Shown in pieces: positions 1 through 5,542 of a stretch of 6,366 nucleotides of DNA. The first letter of the stretch is position 1; the number at the start of each line of letters is the position of its first letter. Made by a program: the position numbers and the translations under genes. Below the pieces are notes generated by a model. That model saw nothing but the letters and a program-made list of their open reading frames with translations. It did not search any database and had not been told where the DNA came from. Source of the DNA: Labilithrix luteola (GTDB lineage: Bacteria; Myxococcota_A; Polyangia; Polyangiales; Polyangiaceae). The DNA lies in contig JAMFST010000616.1 in NCBI GenBank assembly GCA_026225435.1, positions 1 through 6,366 of the forward strand, read 5' to 3'.

Positions 1-659
1 TGGACATCTGCCAGCGCGGCTTGCTTCGATGCAACCGAAGCCGAGGCCGGCGAGCTGCTGTGCATGAAAACGGCAGCGGCACAGACGGCGGCCAGGAGCA
101 GCGCCGCTGCGGTGAACCCCAGCGCCCGGCGTGCTCGCGCGGCGAAGGTGGTCGTGGCGGTCGCATCGCCGAGCGAGCGCGCCAGGGTCTCCTCGTCGGG
201 TATGGGCGCCGCCGTGAGCTGAGGCCCCGCCGCGGCCGCCGCCTCGTGGGCGCGCTTGATGTACAGGCGGGCGAGCGCGTGGCTGGCGGTGTGCAGCTCG
301 GCGTCGCGCGAGAAGAGGCCGTCGCTGCCGAGCGCCGCTGCCCGCACCGCCGCCCAGGCCTTGAGCGCGTGGTCCTCGTCGTTGCGCCCCTCGGCGTCGT
401 GGGCCATCGCCTCGAGGCGGGCATATCCGGCGGCGTCGGCCCCCACCAGCGGCACCTCGGCGAAGGCCGCGCGGCGGGCAGCGGCGATGGCGCCGTCGAG
501 ATCTCCGGCGTGGAGCGCCACATCGCTGGCCGCCAGATCGGCGTTCCCCTGGTGCCAGGCGCGGACGGCGGCGACGAGCGGGATCGACAGCACCAGCGCC
601 GCGGCCACCCCGAACCGGGCGCGCGGCGACATGCCTCGTCCCGCGTTCGCCGCGGTCAC
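1..659 (-). CDS. Hypothetical two-helix membrane protein with TPR-like middle (3' part missing)
   Basis: An open frame of 219 codons runs from a GTG at 659 off the left edge with no stop, so the C-terminus is missing. The GTG lies in a GTGA overlap with the permease stop (656-658), which points to translational coupling. An in-frame ATG at 632, preceded by GGGA six bases away, is an alternative start. Counting from the GTG, residues 16-32 are a hydrophobic helix. Residues 40-140 are Ala-rich and helical, with TPR-like spacing (paired Ala/Leu helices, an AEGRNDEDHALKAW segment). Residues 180-199 form a second hydrophobic segment, followed by a Ser/Ala-rich tail. The middle domain is likely on one side of the membrane between two anchors. 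I do not recognise a named family. The tight link to the ABC-2 permease suggests an accessory subunit, which is inference. The reading frame is clear; the function is not. Confidence 0.72.
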   Translation of the reverse strand, partial: MTAANAGRGMSPRARFGVAAALVLSIPLVAAVRAWHQGNADLAASDVALHAGDLDGAIAAARRAAFAEVPLVGADAAGYARLEAMAHDAEGRNDEDHALKAWAAVRAAALGSDGLFSRDAELHTASHALARLYIKRAHEAAAAAGPQLTAAPIPDEETLARSLGDATATTTFAARARRALGFTAAALLLAAVCAAAVFMHSSSPASASVASKQAALADV

Positions 660-1588
660 GTGAAGTCGCGCCGCCGGAAGACGAGCGAGGCGATCACCAG
701 CAGCACCACCGAGTAGCAAGCCGCGGTGAGCACCGCTTGCAGCACGAAGGGCCCCAGCGGCACGCCGTCCGCCTCCCCGAGCAGGATGGAGCGCGCGGGC
801 ACGTAGACCTGCAGGTTGGGGACGATGCGCGCGAGCACCTGGCCGGCGCTGCGGACGCCGGCGCCGAAGAGGCGGGTCGGCAGGTTGGCCATGGTGTCGG
901 CCGAGCGCCCCACGAGGAAGATGCACAAGGTGAACACCGCCGTGAGGTACGGCGAGGAGAACGAGGCGAAGAGGGTGGCCACGGCGGCCACGATGGTGAC
1001 CTCGGCGATGGCCAGCGTCGCCGAGGCGATCACCAGCTGCCGCTCCGGCCCGTCGCTCGCGGCGGCGACGAACATGGCGCCGGCGAAGACGAACGACCAG
1101 GGGAGCAGGATGAAGACGCGCACCCGCTTGGCCCGCCAGACCAGGAGCGCGAAGACGGCGATCAGACCGACCGCCAGCGCCAGCGGCCTGGCCTGCGACC
1201 CGGAGGAGAGCAGCGCCAGGAGAAAGAGCACCGCGCCGGTATCGACGGCGACGAACGCCACCAGCGTGGCCACCGTGCCTAGGTACTTGCCGACCAGGTA
1301 CTCGTGCCGTCGCAGCTCGCGCGTGAGGATGGGAAAGAGCGTCTTGAGCTCGAGCTCCCGGTGGAGCGAGGTCGCACCGAGGATGATCGCCGCCAGCACC
1401 GCGTAGAGCGAGATGGACGCGGCGCCCAGGTCGGCGACCACGCGCGTCTCCTGGTGGAGCGACATCTTGCCGACGACCAGCGAGTACGCCGTCGTCCCCA
1501 GCGCGAGGACGAAGAGCCCGTAGAGGACGCGCGCGCGGACCGCTTCTCGGTAGCTATTGAGGGCTATGGCCACGACGCGCGCCAGCAT
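656..1588 (-). CDS. ABC-2 type transporter permease
   Basis: This 310-residue polytopic inner-membrane protein is the membrane subunit of an ABC-2 type exporter (NosY/GldF-like, COG1277 type). Hydrophobic segments lie at about 21-40, 55-75, 105-127, 135-150, 157-177, 188-208, 212-228 and 280-302. The N-terminus (ALNSYREAVRARVLYGLF) is typical for the family. After the second helix comes the family's conserved cytoplasmic stretch at about 75-104: HRELELKT, then LTRELRRHEYLVGKYLG. The C-terminus FRRRDF is also characteristic. The ATG at 1588 has only a weak Shine-Dalgarno (GAGGA about 18 bases upstream), but no better in-frame start exists and the N-terminal motif begins right after it. It follows the SRPBCC gene by 48 bases and overlaps the next gene by 4. 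No ATPase gene is in the window; it may lie beyond the left edge. The substrate is unknown. Confidence 0.9.
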   Translation of the reverse strand: MLARVVAIALNSYREAVRARVLYGLFVLALGTTAYSLVVGKMSLHQETRVVADLGAASISLYAVLAAIILGATSLHRELELKTLFPILTRELRRHEYLVGKYLGTVATLVAFVAVDTGAVLFLLALLSSGSQARPLALAVGLIAVFALLVWRAKRVRVFILLPWSFVFAGAMFVAAASDGPERQLVIASATLAIAEVTIVAAVATLFASFSSPYLTAVFTLCIFLVGRSADTMANLPTRLFGAGVRSAGQVLARIVPNLQVYVPARSILLGEADGVPLGPFVLQAVLTAACYSVVLLVIASLVFRRRDFT

Positions 1589-1636
1589 GGCGGCGACCGT
1601 ATCAAATTCCTCGGCGGAGAGCCTGGTTAGCGTTCG

Positions 1637-2359
1637 TCAGCGAAGCGCGTAGCGCACGTAGTCCCGCACGCGGTCGGACACGCCGAGCACCGCGCTCTGC
1701 ACCTTGGGCTCCACGAGCGGGCGCATCCACCCTTCGCCGACGTCCACCAGCACGCCGACGGTGACGAGCGTGCGCGCCGGAGCACCGCTTCCGGCGGCCA
1801 CGTCGATGGGGGTGAAGCGGAAGTAGCCCCAGGCGTCGGCGATGTCGTGGGGGCGACCGCGCACCATCCAGAAGCGGGCCTGCCCCATGGCGACGTCGAG
1901 GCGGACGTGCAGCGTGTAGGTCGCGTCCACCAGCGCGTTGCCCTGGGTGATCTCGACGAGGACGTCATCGTCGCCGCGGCGCTCGACGACGCGCACGCCG
2001 GTGACGTGAGGGAGGAAGGTGCGCCAGGCGCTCGCGTCCTCGCAAAGGGCGGTGATCGCCGCGGAGGGGCCGTCGACCAGGGTGTAGCTGACGCCGCCGA
2101 CGTAGTGCCCGCCGTCGTGATCGGCCTCCTGCGGGTAGCGCAAGGTCTCGCCGCGCGCGAGGCGGGTCTGCGTCGAGGTGTCCGCCTCGGAGCGGCTGCG
2201 ATCGCCGTAGTCGCGCTCGCCCCCGGCCTCGGCGGTCGGGTTGGCCCGGGCCGAGCCCATGGTCAGCGTGCAACCGGCCACGGCGAGGGCGCACGCGAGC
2301 GCGGTCGTCGACGGACGACCGGACGTACGCACGAACCTCCACGAGCGACCGAGACGCAT
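1637..2359 (-). CDS. Exported START-like / SRPBCC family protein (possible lipoprotein)
   Basis: The product is 240 residues. I chose the ATG at 2359 over an in-frame GTG at 2410 because a GGGGG tract sits about seven bases upstream and because the protein then opens with a signal peptide: basic residues (RLGRSWRFVRTSGR), then a hydrophobic core at about 19-29. Two export readings compete. VAGC at 27-30 resembles a lipobox, with Cys30 lipidated. SARA at 36-39 resembles a signal peptidase I site. The mature part (about 90-240) matches the START-like/polyketide-cyclase fold: SAAITALCEDASAWRTFLPH, then VRVVERR, an FWMVRGRPHDIADAWGYFRF strand pair, and a C-terminal helix with VEPKV and VRDYVRYAL. 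Such domains bind hydrophobic ligands; the ligand here is unknown. Residues 45-85 are polar, probably a linker. It lies between the lipid kinase and the ABC permease, which suggests envelope lipid handling (inference). Confidence 0.82.
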   Translation of the reverse strand: MRLGRSWRFVRTSGRPSTTALACALAVAGCTLTMGSARANPTAEAGGERDYGDRSRSEADTSTQTRLARGETLRYPQEADHDGGHYVGGVSYTLVDGPSAAITALCEDASAWRTFLPHVTGVRVVERRGDDDVLVEITQGNALVDATYTLHVRLDVAMGQARFWMVRGRPHDIADAWGYFRFTPIDVAAGSGAPARTLVTVGVLVDVGEGWMRPLVEPKVQSAVLGVSDRVRDYVRYALR

Positions 2360-2368
2360 GATTGACCC

Positions 2369-2447
2369 CCGGAACGATCCACCTCGGTAGCACAGAGCAA
2401 CCGAGGTCACATGTTCGCTGCGACTGGACTCCGGAACGCCCCTCGGT
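2369..2447. repeat. Imperfect direct repeat CCGGAACG..CCTCGGT
   Basis: CCGGAACG followed by CCTCGGT occurs twice in the 123-base gap: at 2369-2376 with 2382-2388, and at 2431-2438 with 2441-2447. The internal spacing is 5 and 2 bases respectively. The first copy shares its second half with the left arm of the 2381-2407 inverted repeat. It may be a duplicated protein-binding site or simply GC-rich coincidence. Confidence 0.3.
2381..2407. repeat. 8-bp inverted repeat upstream of the SRPBCC gene
   Basis: ACCTCGGT (2381-2388) and its exact reverse complement ACCGAGGT (2400-2407) flank an 11-base spacer. The repeat begins 22 bases upstream of the ATG at 2359 on the minus strand. It could be an operator for a dimeric regulator or a hairpin in the mRNA leader. 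No T-run follows on the minus strand, so it is not a classical terminator of the kinase gene. The arms are seen directly; the function is inferred. Confidence 0.4.
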
Positions 2448-2472
2448 GCCAGACCGATTCCGCGGATTTACA

Positions 2473-2488
2473 GTCCGACCGGTCAGAC
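2473..2488. promoter_or_regulatory. Candidate palindromic operator overlapping the kinase stop codon
   Basis: GTCCGACCGGTCAGAC is palindromic over 16 bases with one mismatched pair, centred between 2480 and 2481. The core GACCGGTC is perfect. A second, overlapping dyad GGTC-A-GACC occupies 2481-2489. It covers the kinase stop codon (2483-2485) and lies about 115 bases upstream of the SRPBCC start. Such dyads are typical in size for TetR or GntR-type operators. That is only a resemblance, and no promoter hexamers could be assigned nearby. Confidence 0.25.
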
Positions 2489-3424
2489 CAGGAGACGGAT
2501 GGCTGGACCGGAGCGGACGTCGAGGGGGCCGTCGCAGCTGTGGAGGTCGCCGTCGATCATGTAGTCGAGCGGCGAATCCACCGGCTCGAGGCGCGCGTGG
2601 GTGGTGAGCGCGTCGTGGGCCGTCTCTGCCGACAGAGGCCGCCCGCGGAAGACCTGGGGCAGCTCGAGCGAGAAGCCGAACGGTGACGCGTGGATGCCGA
2701 GCAGCTGGAACGAGCCGGGCCGCTCGGAGGCGCGGGGGAAGGGGCGGAAGCCGAGGCCGATCTGGTCGACGGCGCCGCCGGTGACGGTGAGGTAGTCACG
2801 GCAGGGCCAGGTCTCGCCGTCGACGACGACCGAGCCGCGGAACGGACGAGCCATCCGGCGGATCGTCTCGCCTCCGATGGCAGCGCTCGCCACGCCGCGC
2901 ACCAGGGTCTGGACGGCGACGAGCGGGGAAGGCTGGCCACCGCGGTAGTACTCGGCGAGGAAGCCGTGGACGACGCCGGCGCCGAAGAGGAAGCCGGCGT
3001 GCTCGCCGGCGCCGGCGCCGAGGAGGATGGCGTGGCGCTCGGTGACCGTCGGCGTCTTGCCGCGCTCGCGCATGCGCAGCAGCCGGGCGAGGAGGCTCTC
3101 GGGGTTCCCGCGGGGAACGCCGATGGAGTTGGCGACCGTGTTCATGGTGCCGCCGCGCAGCAGGGCGATCGCCGGGAGCTTCGCGTCGCCGTACTCGCGG
3201 AGGAAGCCGGTGAGGGTGACGTGGGTGGTGCCGTCGCCGCCCGCGAGCGCGAGCACGTCGACCCCGGCGTCGCGGAACTCGCGGGCGATCGCCGCCACCT
3301 CGCCGCGGGTGCGCGTCTGCCGGAGCATGCCCGCGGACCCGAGCTGAGCCTCGAGACGCCCGGCCGCTCCGGGATCGCGCGCGTTCTTCCGGCTGCGCGG
3401 GTTGACGATGAGGCCGATCTTCAC
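2483..3424 (-). CDS. Diacylglycerol/sphingosine kinase-family lipid kinase (LCB5/YegS type)
   Basis: This 313-residue protein is of normal length for the DAGK_cat family, which phosphorylates a lipid hydroxyl with ATP at the cytoplasmic membrane face. The N-terminus MKIGLIVNPRSRKN (NPRS at 8-11) opens the nucleotide-binding lobe. GGDGT at 62-66 is the hallmark ATP-binding motif. GGTMN at 91-95, within ALLRGGTMNTVANSIG, occupies the place of the usual P-x-GT-x-ND loop. A beta-sandwich domain follows, with FLFGAG at 146-150 and DGD at 291-293, near where the family places its catalytic acid. There is no signal peptide. The start is GTG at 3424, with GGGGA about six to ten bases upstream. The lipid substrate (diacylglycerol, a long-chain base or other) cannot be told from sequence. 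It is first in a run of four co-oriented genes that include a START-like protein and an ABC permease. It is divergent from ygfZ. Confidence 0.88.
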   Translation of the reverse strand: MKIGLIVNPRSRKNARDPGAAGRLEAQLGSAGMLRQTRTRGEVAAIAREFRDAGVDVLALAGGDGTTHVTLTGFLREYGDAKLPAIALLRGGTMNTVANSIGVPRGNPESLLARLLRMRERGKTPTVTERHAILLGAGAGEHAGFLFGAGVVHGFLAEYYRGGQPSPLVAVQTLVRGVASAAIGGETIRRMARPFRGSVVVDGETWPCRDYLTVTGGAVDQIGLGFRPFPRASERPGSFQLLGIHASPFGFSLELPQVFRGRPLSAETAHDALTTHARLEPVDSPLDYMIDGDLHSCDGPLDVRSGPAIRLLV

Positions 3425-3472
3425 CGGGCGTCCCCATGTCCGGGTGAGCCCGAGGAGTCAATCGATCCGAGA

Positions 3473-3513
3473 CCTTGCGCGGCACCTTGCGGCCCGGACG
3501 AGCGAGCGCAAGG
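3473..3513 (+). promoter_or_regulatory. Candidate SD-sequestering hairpin with duplicated left arm
   Basis: ACCTTGCG occurs twice 12 bases apart (3472-3479 and 3484-3491). Extended, the first copy CCTTGCGC (3473-3480) is the exact reverse complement of GCGCAAGG (3506-3513). The second copy can pair over seven bases (3485-3491 with 3507-3513). The shared right arm contains most of the ygfZ Shine-Dalgarno AAGGA (3510-3514). Either stem would hide the ribosome site, and the two are mutually exclusive. Pairing is seen in sequence; regulation is inferred, and the repeats could instead be DNA operators. Confidence 0.4.
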
Positions 3514-3514
3514 A
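3510..3514 (+). promoter_or_regulatory. Ribosome binding site of ygfZ
   Basis: AAGGA ends eight bases before the ATG at 3523. This decides the start in favour of 3523 rather than the in-frame upstream ATG/GTG-type start at 3475, whose 16 extra residues look unlike a YgfZ N-terminus. Confidence 0.75.
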
Positions 3515-3522
3515 TTCTCCCC

Positions 3523-4452
3523 ATGACCGCCTCCGCCACCGCCACCGCCGATCTCCCCGCCTGGAGCGCCCTGCAGACGTCGGCGCTGCTGGTGCGCCTG
3601 ACCGATCGGACGGCGCTGGCGGTCGAGGGGGGCGATCGCGTCACCTGGTTGAACGGCCTGGTCACCTGCGACGTCGCCAAGGTCGGCGTGGGGCAGGCGA
3701 GCTACGGGCTCACCGTCGGCACCAAGGGGCGGATCCTGGCCGATCTGTTCCTGGTGAACGCACCCGAGCGCGTGCTGCTGCTCCTTCCGCGCGACGCGGC
3801 GGAGGCGGTGCGCGAGCTGTTCGAGCACCACCTGGTGATGGAGGACGCGGAGATCACGCCGCGCGACGTGGTGAGCTTCTTCGCGCATGGTCCGGCAGCG
3901 GCGGCGCTGGCGAGCAAGGCGGCGGCAGCAGGGGCGGTCACGGCGCCGCTCGACTTCACGGGGCACGGAGGCGCGCTGATCCTCGCCGACGCCGCGGTGG
4001 CGAGCGCGGTGGAGCAGGCGCTCGACGCGGAGCTGGCGGCGCTCGGCGGGAGGCGCGCCGACGAGGCGAGCTGGCGCGCGGTGCGGGTGAAGCTCGGGTT
4101 GCCCGAGTGGCGCACCGATTTCGACGAGACGTTCTACCCGCAGGAGGCGTCGCTGGAGACGCGCGCGGTCTCCTTCTCCAAGGGTTGCTACCTCGGGCAG
4201 GAGGTCGTGTGCATGCTGCAGATGCGCGGCCGGGTGACGCGCAAGCTGCTGCCCATCGCCTTCAGCGGCGGCGTCGTGGAGCTGGCCGATCGGGCCGAGG
4301 TGCAGACCGAGGCGGGCGCGGTGGTGGGCAAGGTGACGAGCTTCGTCGGCGGCGCCGAGGCGCGCGGGCTGGCGCTGCTCAAGACGTCGTCGGGCGAGCC
4401 GGGGACGGCGCTGCGGATCGGCGAGACGCAGGCGCAGGTGGTCGCGCCGTAG
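3523..4452 (+). CDS. ygfZ: YgfZ/GcvT-like folate-binding protein for Fe-S cluster maintenance
   Basis: The 309-residue product (E. coli YgfZ is 326) belongs to the YgfZ branch of the GcvT fold. The signature K-G-C-Y-x-G-Q-E is intact at residues 220-227 (KGCYLGQE), with the conserved Cys at 222. Other family landmarks are WLNGLVTCDV at about 42-51 and GTKGRILADLF at about 66-76. LGLPEWRTDF and a Y-P-Q-E segment precede the signature. RGRVTRKLLP follows it, and a small C-terminal barrel contains GKVTS. Known YgfZ proteins bind tetrahydrofolate and support assembly or repair of some Fe-S enzymes, including tRNA-modifying MiaB. The KGCY motif separates it from glycine-cleavage T-protein. The start is fixed by AAGGA eight bases upstream; a leader element may mask that site. 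It is the only plus-strand gene in the window and appears monocistronic. It is convergent with the PPC gene. Confidence 0.93.
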   Translation: MTASATATADLPAWSALQTSALLVRLTDRTALAVEGGDRVTWLNGLVTCDVAKVGVGQASYGLTVGTKGRILADLFLVNAPERVLLLLPRDAAEAVRELFEHHLVMEDAEITPRDVVSFFAHGPAAAALASKAAAAGAVTAPLDFTGHGGALILADAAVASAVEQALDAELAALGGRRADEASWRAVRVKLGLPEWRTDFDETFYPQEASLETRAVSFSKGCYLGQEVVCMLQMRGRVTRKLLPIAFSGGVVELADRAEVQTEAGAVVGKVTSFVGGAEARGLALLKTSSGEPGTALRIGETQAQVVAP

Positions 4453-4485
4453 ACGGCGGGTCAGCGGCGAGAGAAGCGGCCGTCG

Positions 4486-4541
4486 CGCCGGCGAGATCGC
4501 GGCGCAGGTCGGACGCGAGGTGGCGGTGCGCCTCGCCGGCG
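4486..4541. terminator. GC-rich stem in the convergent gap (possible bidirectional terminator)
   Basis: CGCCGGCGAG (4486-4495) pairs exactly with CTCGCCGGCG (4532-4541). Beyond a six-base one-sided bulge, GCGCA (4502-4506) pairs with TGCGC (4527-4531), leaving a 20-base loop. It lies 33 bases after the ygfZ stop and 50 bases after the PPC stop. No T-run follows on either strand, so a classical intrinsic terminator is not shown. In such GC-rich DNA a chance stem is possible. Confidence 0.35.
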
Positions 4542-4591
4542 TCGACCAGGAGGTGGCGAGCACCAGCACGACCGCGAGCCCGCCCGCAGCG

Positions 4592-5542
4592 TCACAACTT
4601 ACGATCGAGGCGGAACGAGCGCTTTCCCTCGGTGGTGATCCCGAGCTCGCTCACCTTGAGCATCTGCGAGGCGATCTCGCGGATGCGGCCGTCCTTGTGT
4701 ACGCGCAGGTGGAGGCGGTCGCCGTCGCTCTTGATGACGTCGGCGCGCCCGAAGGCGAAGTGCTGGACCACGTCCCCCGCCTCGGGGAAGGGCTCGTCGT
4801 CCGCGGCCGCCTGCACCCGCGCCGGACGCGACGGCGACTGGTTGACCGGCGAGCCCGGTCGACGCGCGGCGGGGCTGTCGACCGTGGCGCTGGCAGCGAT
4901 GGCGTCGCCCCAGCCCGACGGAACCGCGGTGGCTGCCGCCGACGAGGAGAAGGACGAGGAGGACGCCGACGCCTGGGTGGTCGACGACATGGTGGTGCGC
5001 GCGTCGAGGCGGTTCTCGTGCCGGGTCGGGGGCGCGTGCGAGGCTGCCTTCGTCGGGGGCGCCTCCTCGAAGTCGTGCGCCGCCGAGCGCTCCGTCCCCA
5101 CGCTGGTCGCGTCGAGGAGCCACACGCCGGCGTCGCGGTCGAGCGCGCGCGGGACGGCGATCTCGTCGAGCGCGGTGACGTGCACCTCGAGCGCCACGAT
5201 GGTCGCCTGGATGATCTCGCCGGCCAGCACCTCGAGCCCGACGTCGGTCTCGCGCGCCACCACCGCGCGCGTCCCGAAGGAGATCTCCCCCTGCGAGAGC
5301 CCGATGCTCCCCTCGAGGGAGATGACGTGCACCGCGCCCGCCAGCCGGCGCGACTTGGCGAGGCCGCCCAGCTCGGGGGAGTGAGCTCGCAGCTCCACGT
5401 CGCGCAGGACGCCGCTCGCGCGGAGCCAGCCGCAGCTCACCCGCTCCTCCTGGAGAGCCGCGCTGAGGGCGTCGGGGAGCAGCTCTCCGGCGCGCGCCAC
5501 GAGGAGCACGTTGCGGGTCTTGTCGGTCGAGATGGTCTTCAT
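4592..5542 (-). CDS. PPC/DUF296-domain protein with Ser/Ala-rich linker and C-terminal small beta-barrel
   Basis: The product is 316 residues in three parts. Residues 1-145 fit the PPC (DUF296, PD1-like) fold: VLLVARAGELLPDALSAAL, then a GWLRASGVLRDVEL strand, RLAGAVHVISLEGSIGL, and LEVLAGEIIQATIVALEVHV. The HxH metal-type motif common in the family is absent (SQGEISFG stands there). Residues 146-248 are a low-complexity linker rich in Ser, Ala and Pro, with a Ser run near 192-201. Residues 250-316 begin AGDVVQHFAFGRADVI, the G-D-x-V-x-H-x-x-FG pattern of small SH3/Tudor-like nucleic-acid-associated barrels. The tail is basic (EGKRSFRLDRKL). A cytoplasmic DNA- or RNA-associated role is inferred. 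The ATG at 5542 overlaps the upstream barrel gene's stop (ATGA); it has no strong SD, so it probably depends on reinitiation. The PPC call is fairly secure, the C-terminal call tentative. Confidence 0.78.
   Translation of the reverse strand: MKTISTDKTRNVLLVARAGELLPDALSAALQEERVSCGWLRASGVLRDVELRAHSPELGGLAKSRRLAGAVHVISLEGSIGLSQGEISFGTRAVVARETDVGLEVLAGEIIQATIVALEVHVTALDEIAVPRALDRDAGVWLLDATSVGTERSAAHDFEEAPPTKAASHAPPTRHENRLDARTTMSSTTQASASSSSFSSSAAATAVPSGWGDAIAASATVDSPAARRPGSPVNQSPSRPARVQAAADDEPFPEAGDVVQHFAFGRADVIKSDGDRLHLRVHKDGRIREIASQMLKVSELGITTEGKRSFRLDRKL

Larger units (their letters stand above)
3425..3522. promoter_or_regulatory. Divergent intergenic region, kinase / ygfZ
   Basis: These 98 bases separate divergent starts and must carry or overlap the promoters of both genes unless transcription enters from elsewhere. 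On the minus strand TTGACT (3461-3456) resembles a -35 box, but no good -10 is seen at the right spacing. A short CGGG-TGAG-CCCG dyad lies at 3441-3452. No clear plus-strand promoter is visible; the ygfZ-proximal part holds the repeat described separately. Confidence 0.4.

Noticed and set aside
21..716. 231-residue plus-strand frame at the left end
   Set aside because: It opposes the minus-strand membrane protein, which has membrane helices and a coupled start; the plus frame is Arg/Gly-rich with no hydrophobic core.
2360..2410. Upstream GTG start for the SRPBCC gene at 2410
   Set aside because: It adds 17 residues ahead of a good signal peptide, and the ATG at 2359 has a GGGGG tract at a suitable distance.
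2994..3020. GCCGGC-type short repeat
   Set aside because: It lies inside the kinase gene and encodes a GAGAGE turn; codon bias explains it.
2690..3526. 278-residue plus-strand frame opposite the lipid kinase
   Set aside because: The minus strand encodes a full lipid kinase with GGDGT; this frame is Ala/Gly/Glu-rich shadow sequence.
3421..4569. 382-residue minus-strand frame opposite ygfZ
   Set aside because: The plus strand carries a complete YgfZ with its signature and SD; the antisense product is Arg/His-rich and unlike any family.
4453..4591. Possible decayed gene or small protein in the convergent gap (frames giving GEIAAQVGREVAVRLAG on plus and LLVDAGEAHRHLASDLRRDL on minus)
   Set aside because: Both strands give protein-like text, which is expected by chance at this GC content; there is no start with an SD and no family pattern.
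4920..4980. GAGGA/GACGAGG purine-rich run that could suggest a repeat or origin element
   Set aside because: On the minus strand it encodes the Ser-rich linker of the PPC protein.
3402..5384. 660-residue open frame on the plus strand
   Set aside because: It spans ygfZ and the antisense of the PPC gene in different frames, is a run of Arg/Gly/Ala with no domain pattern, and is a by-product of high GC.
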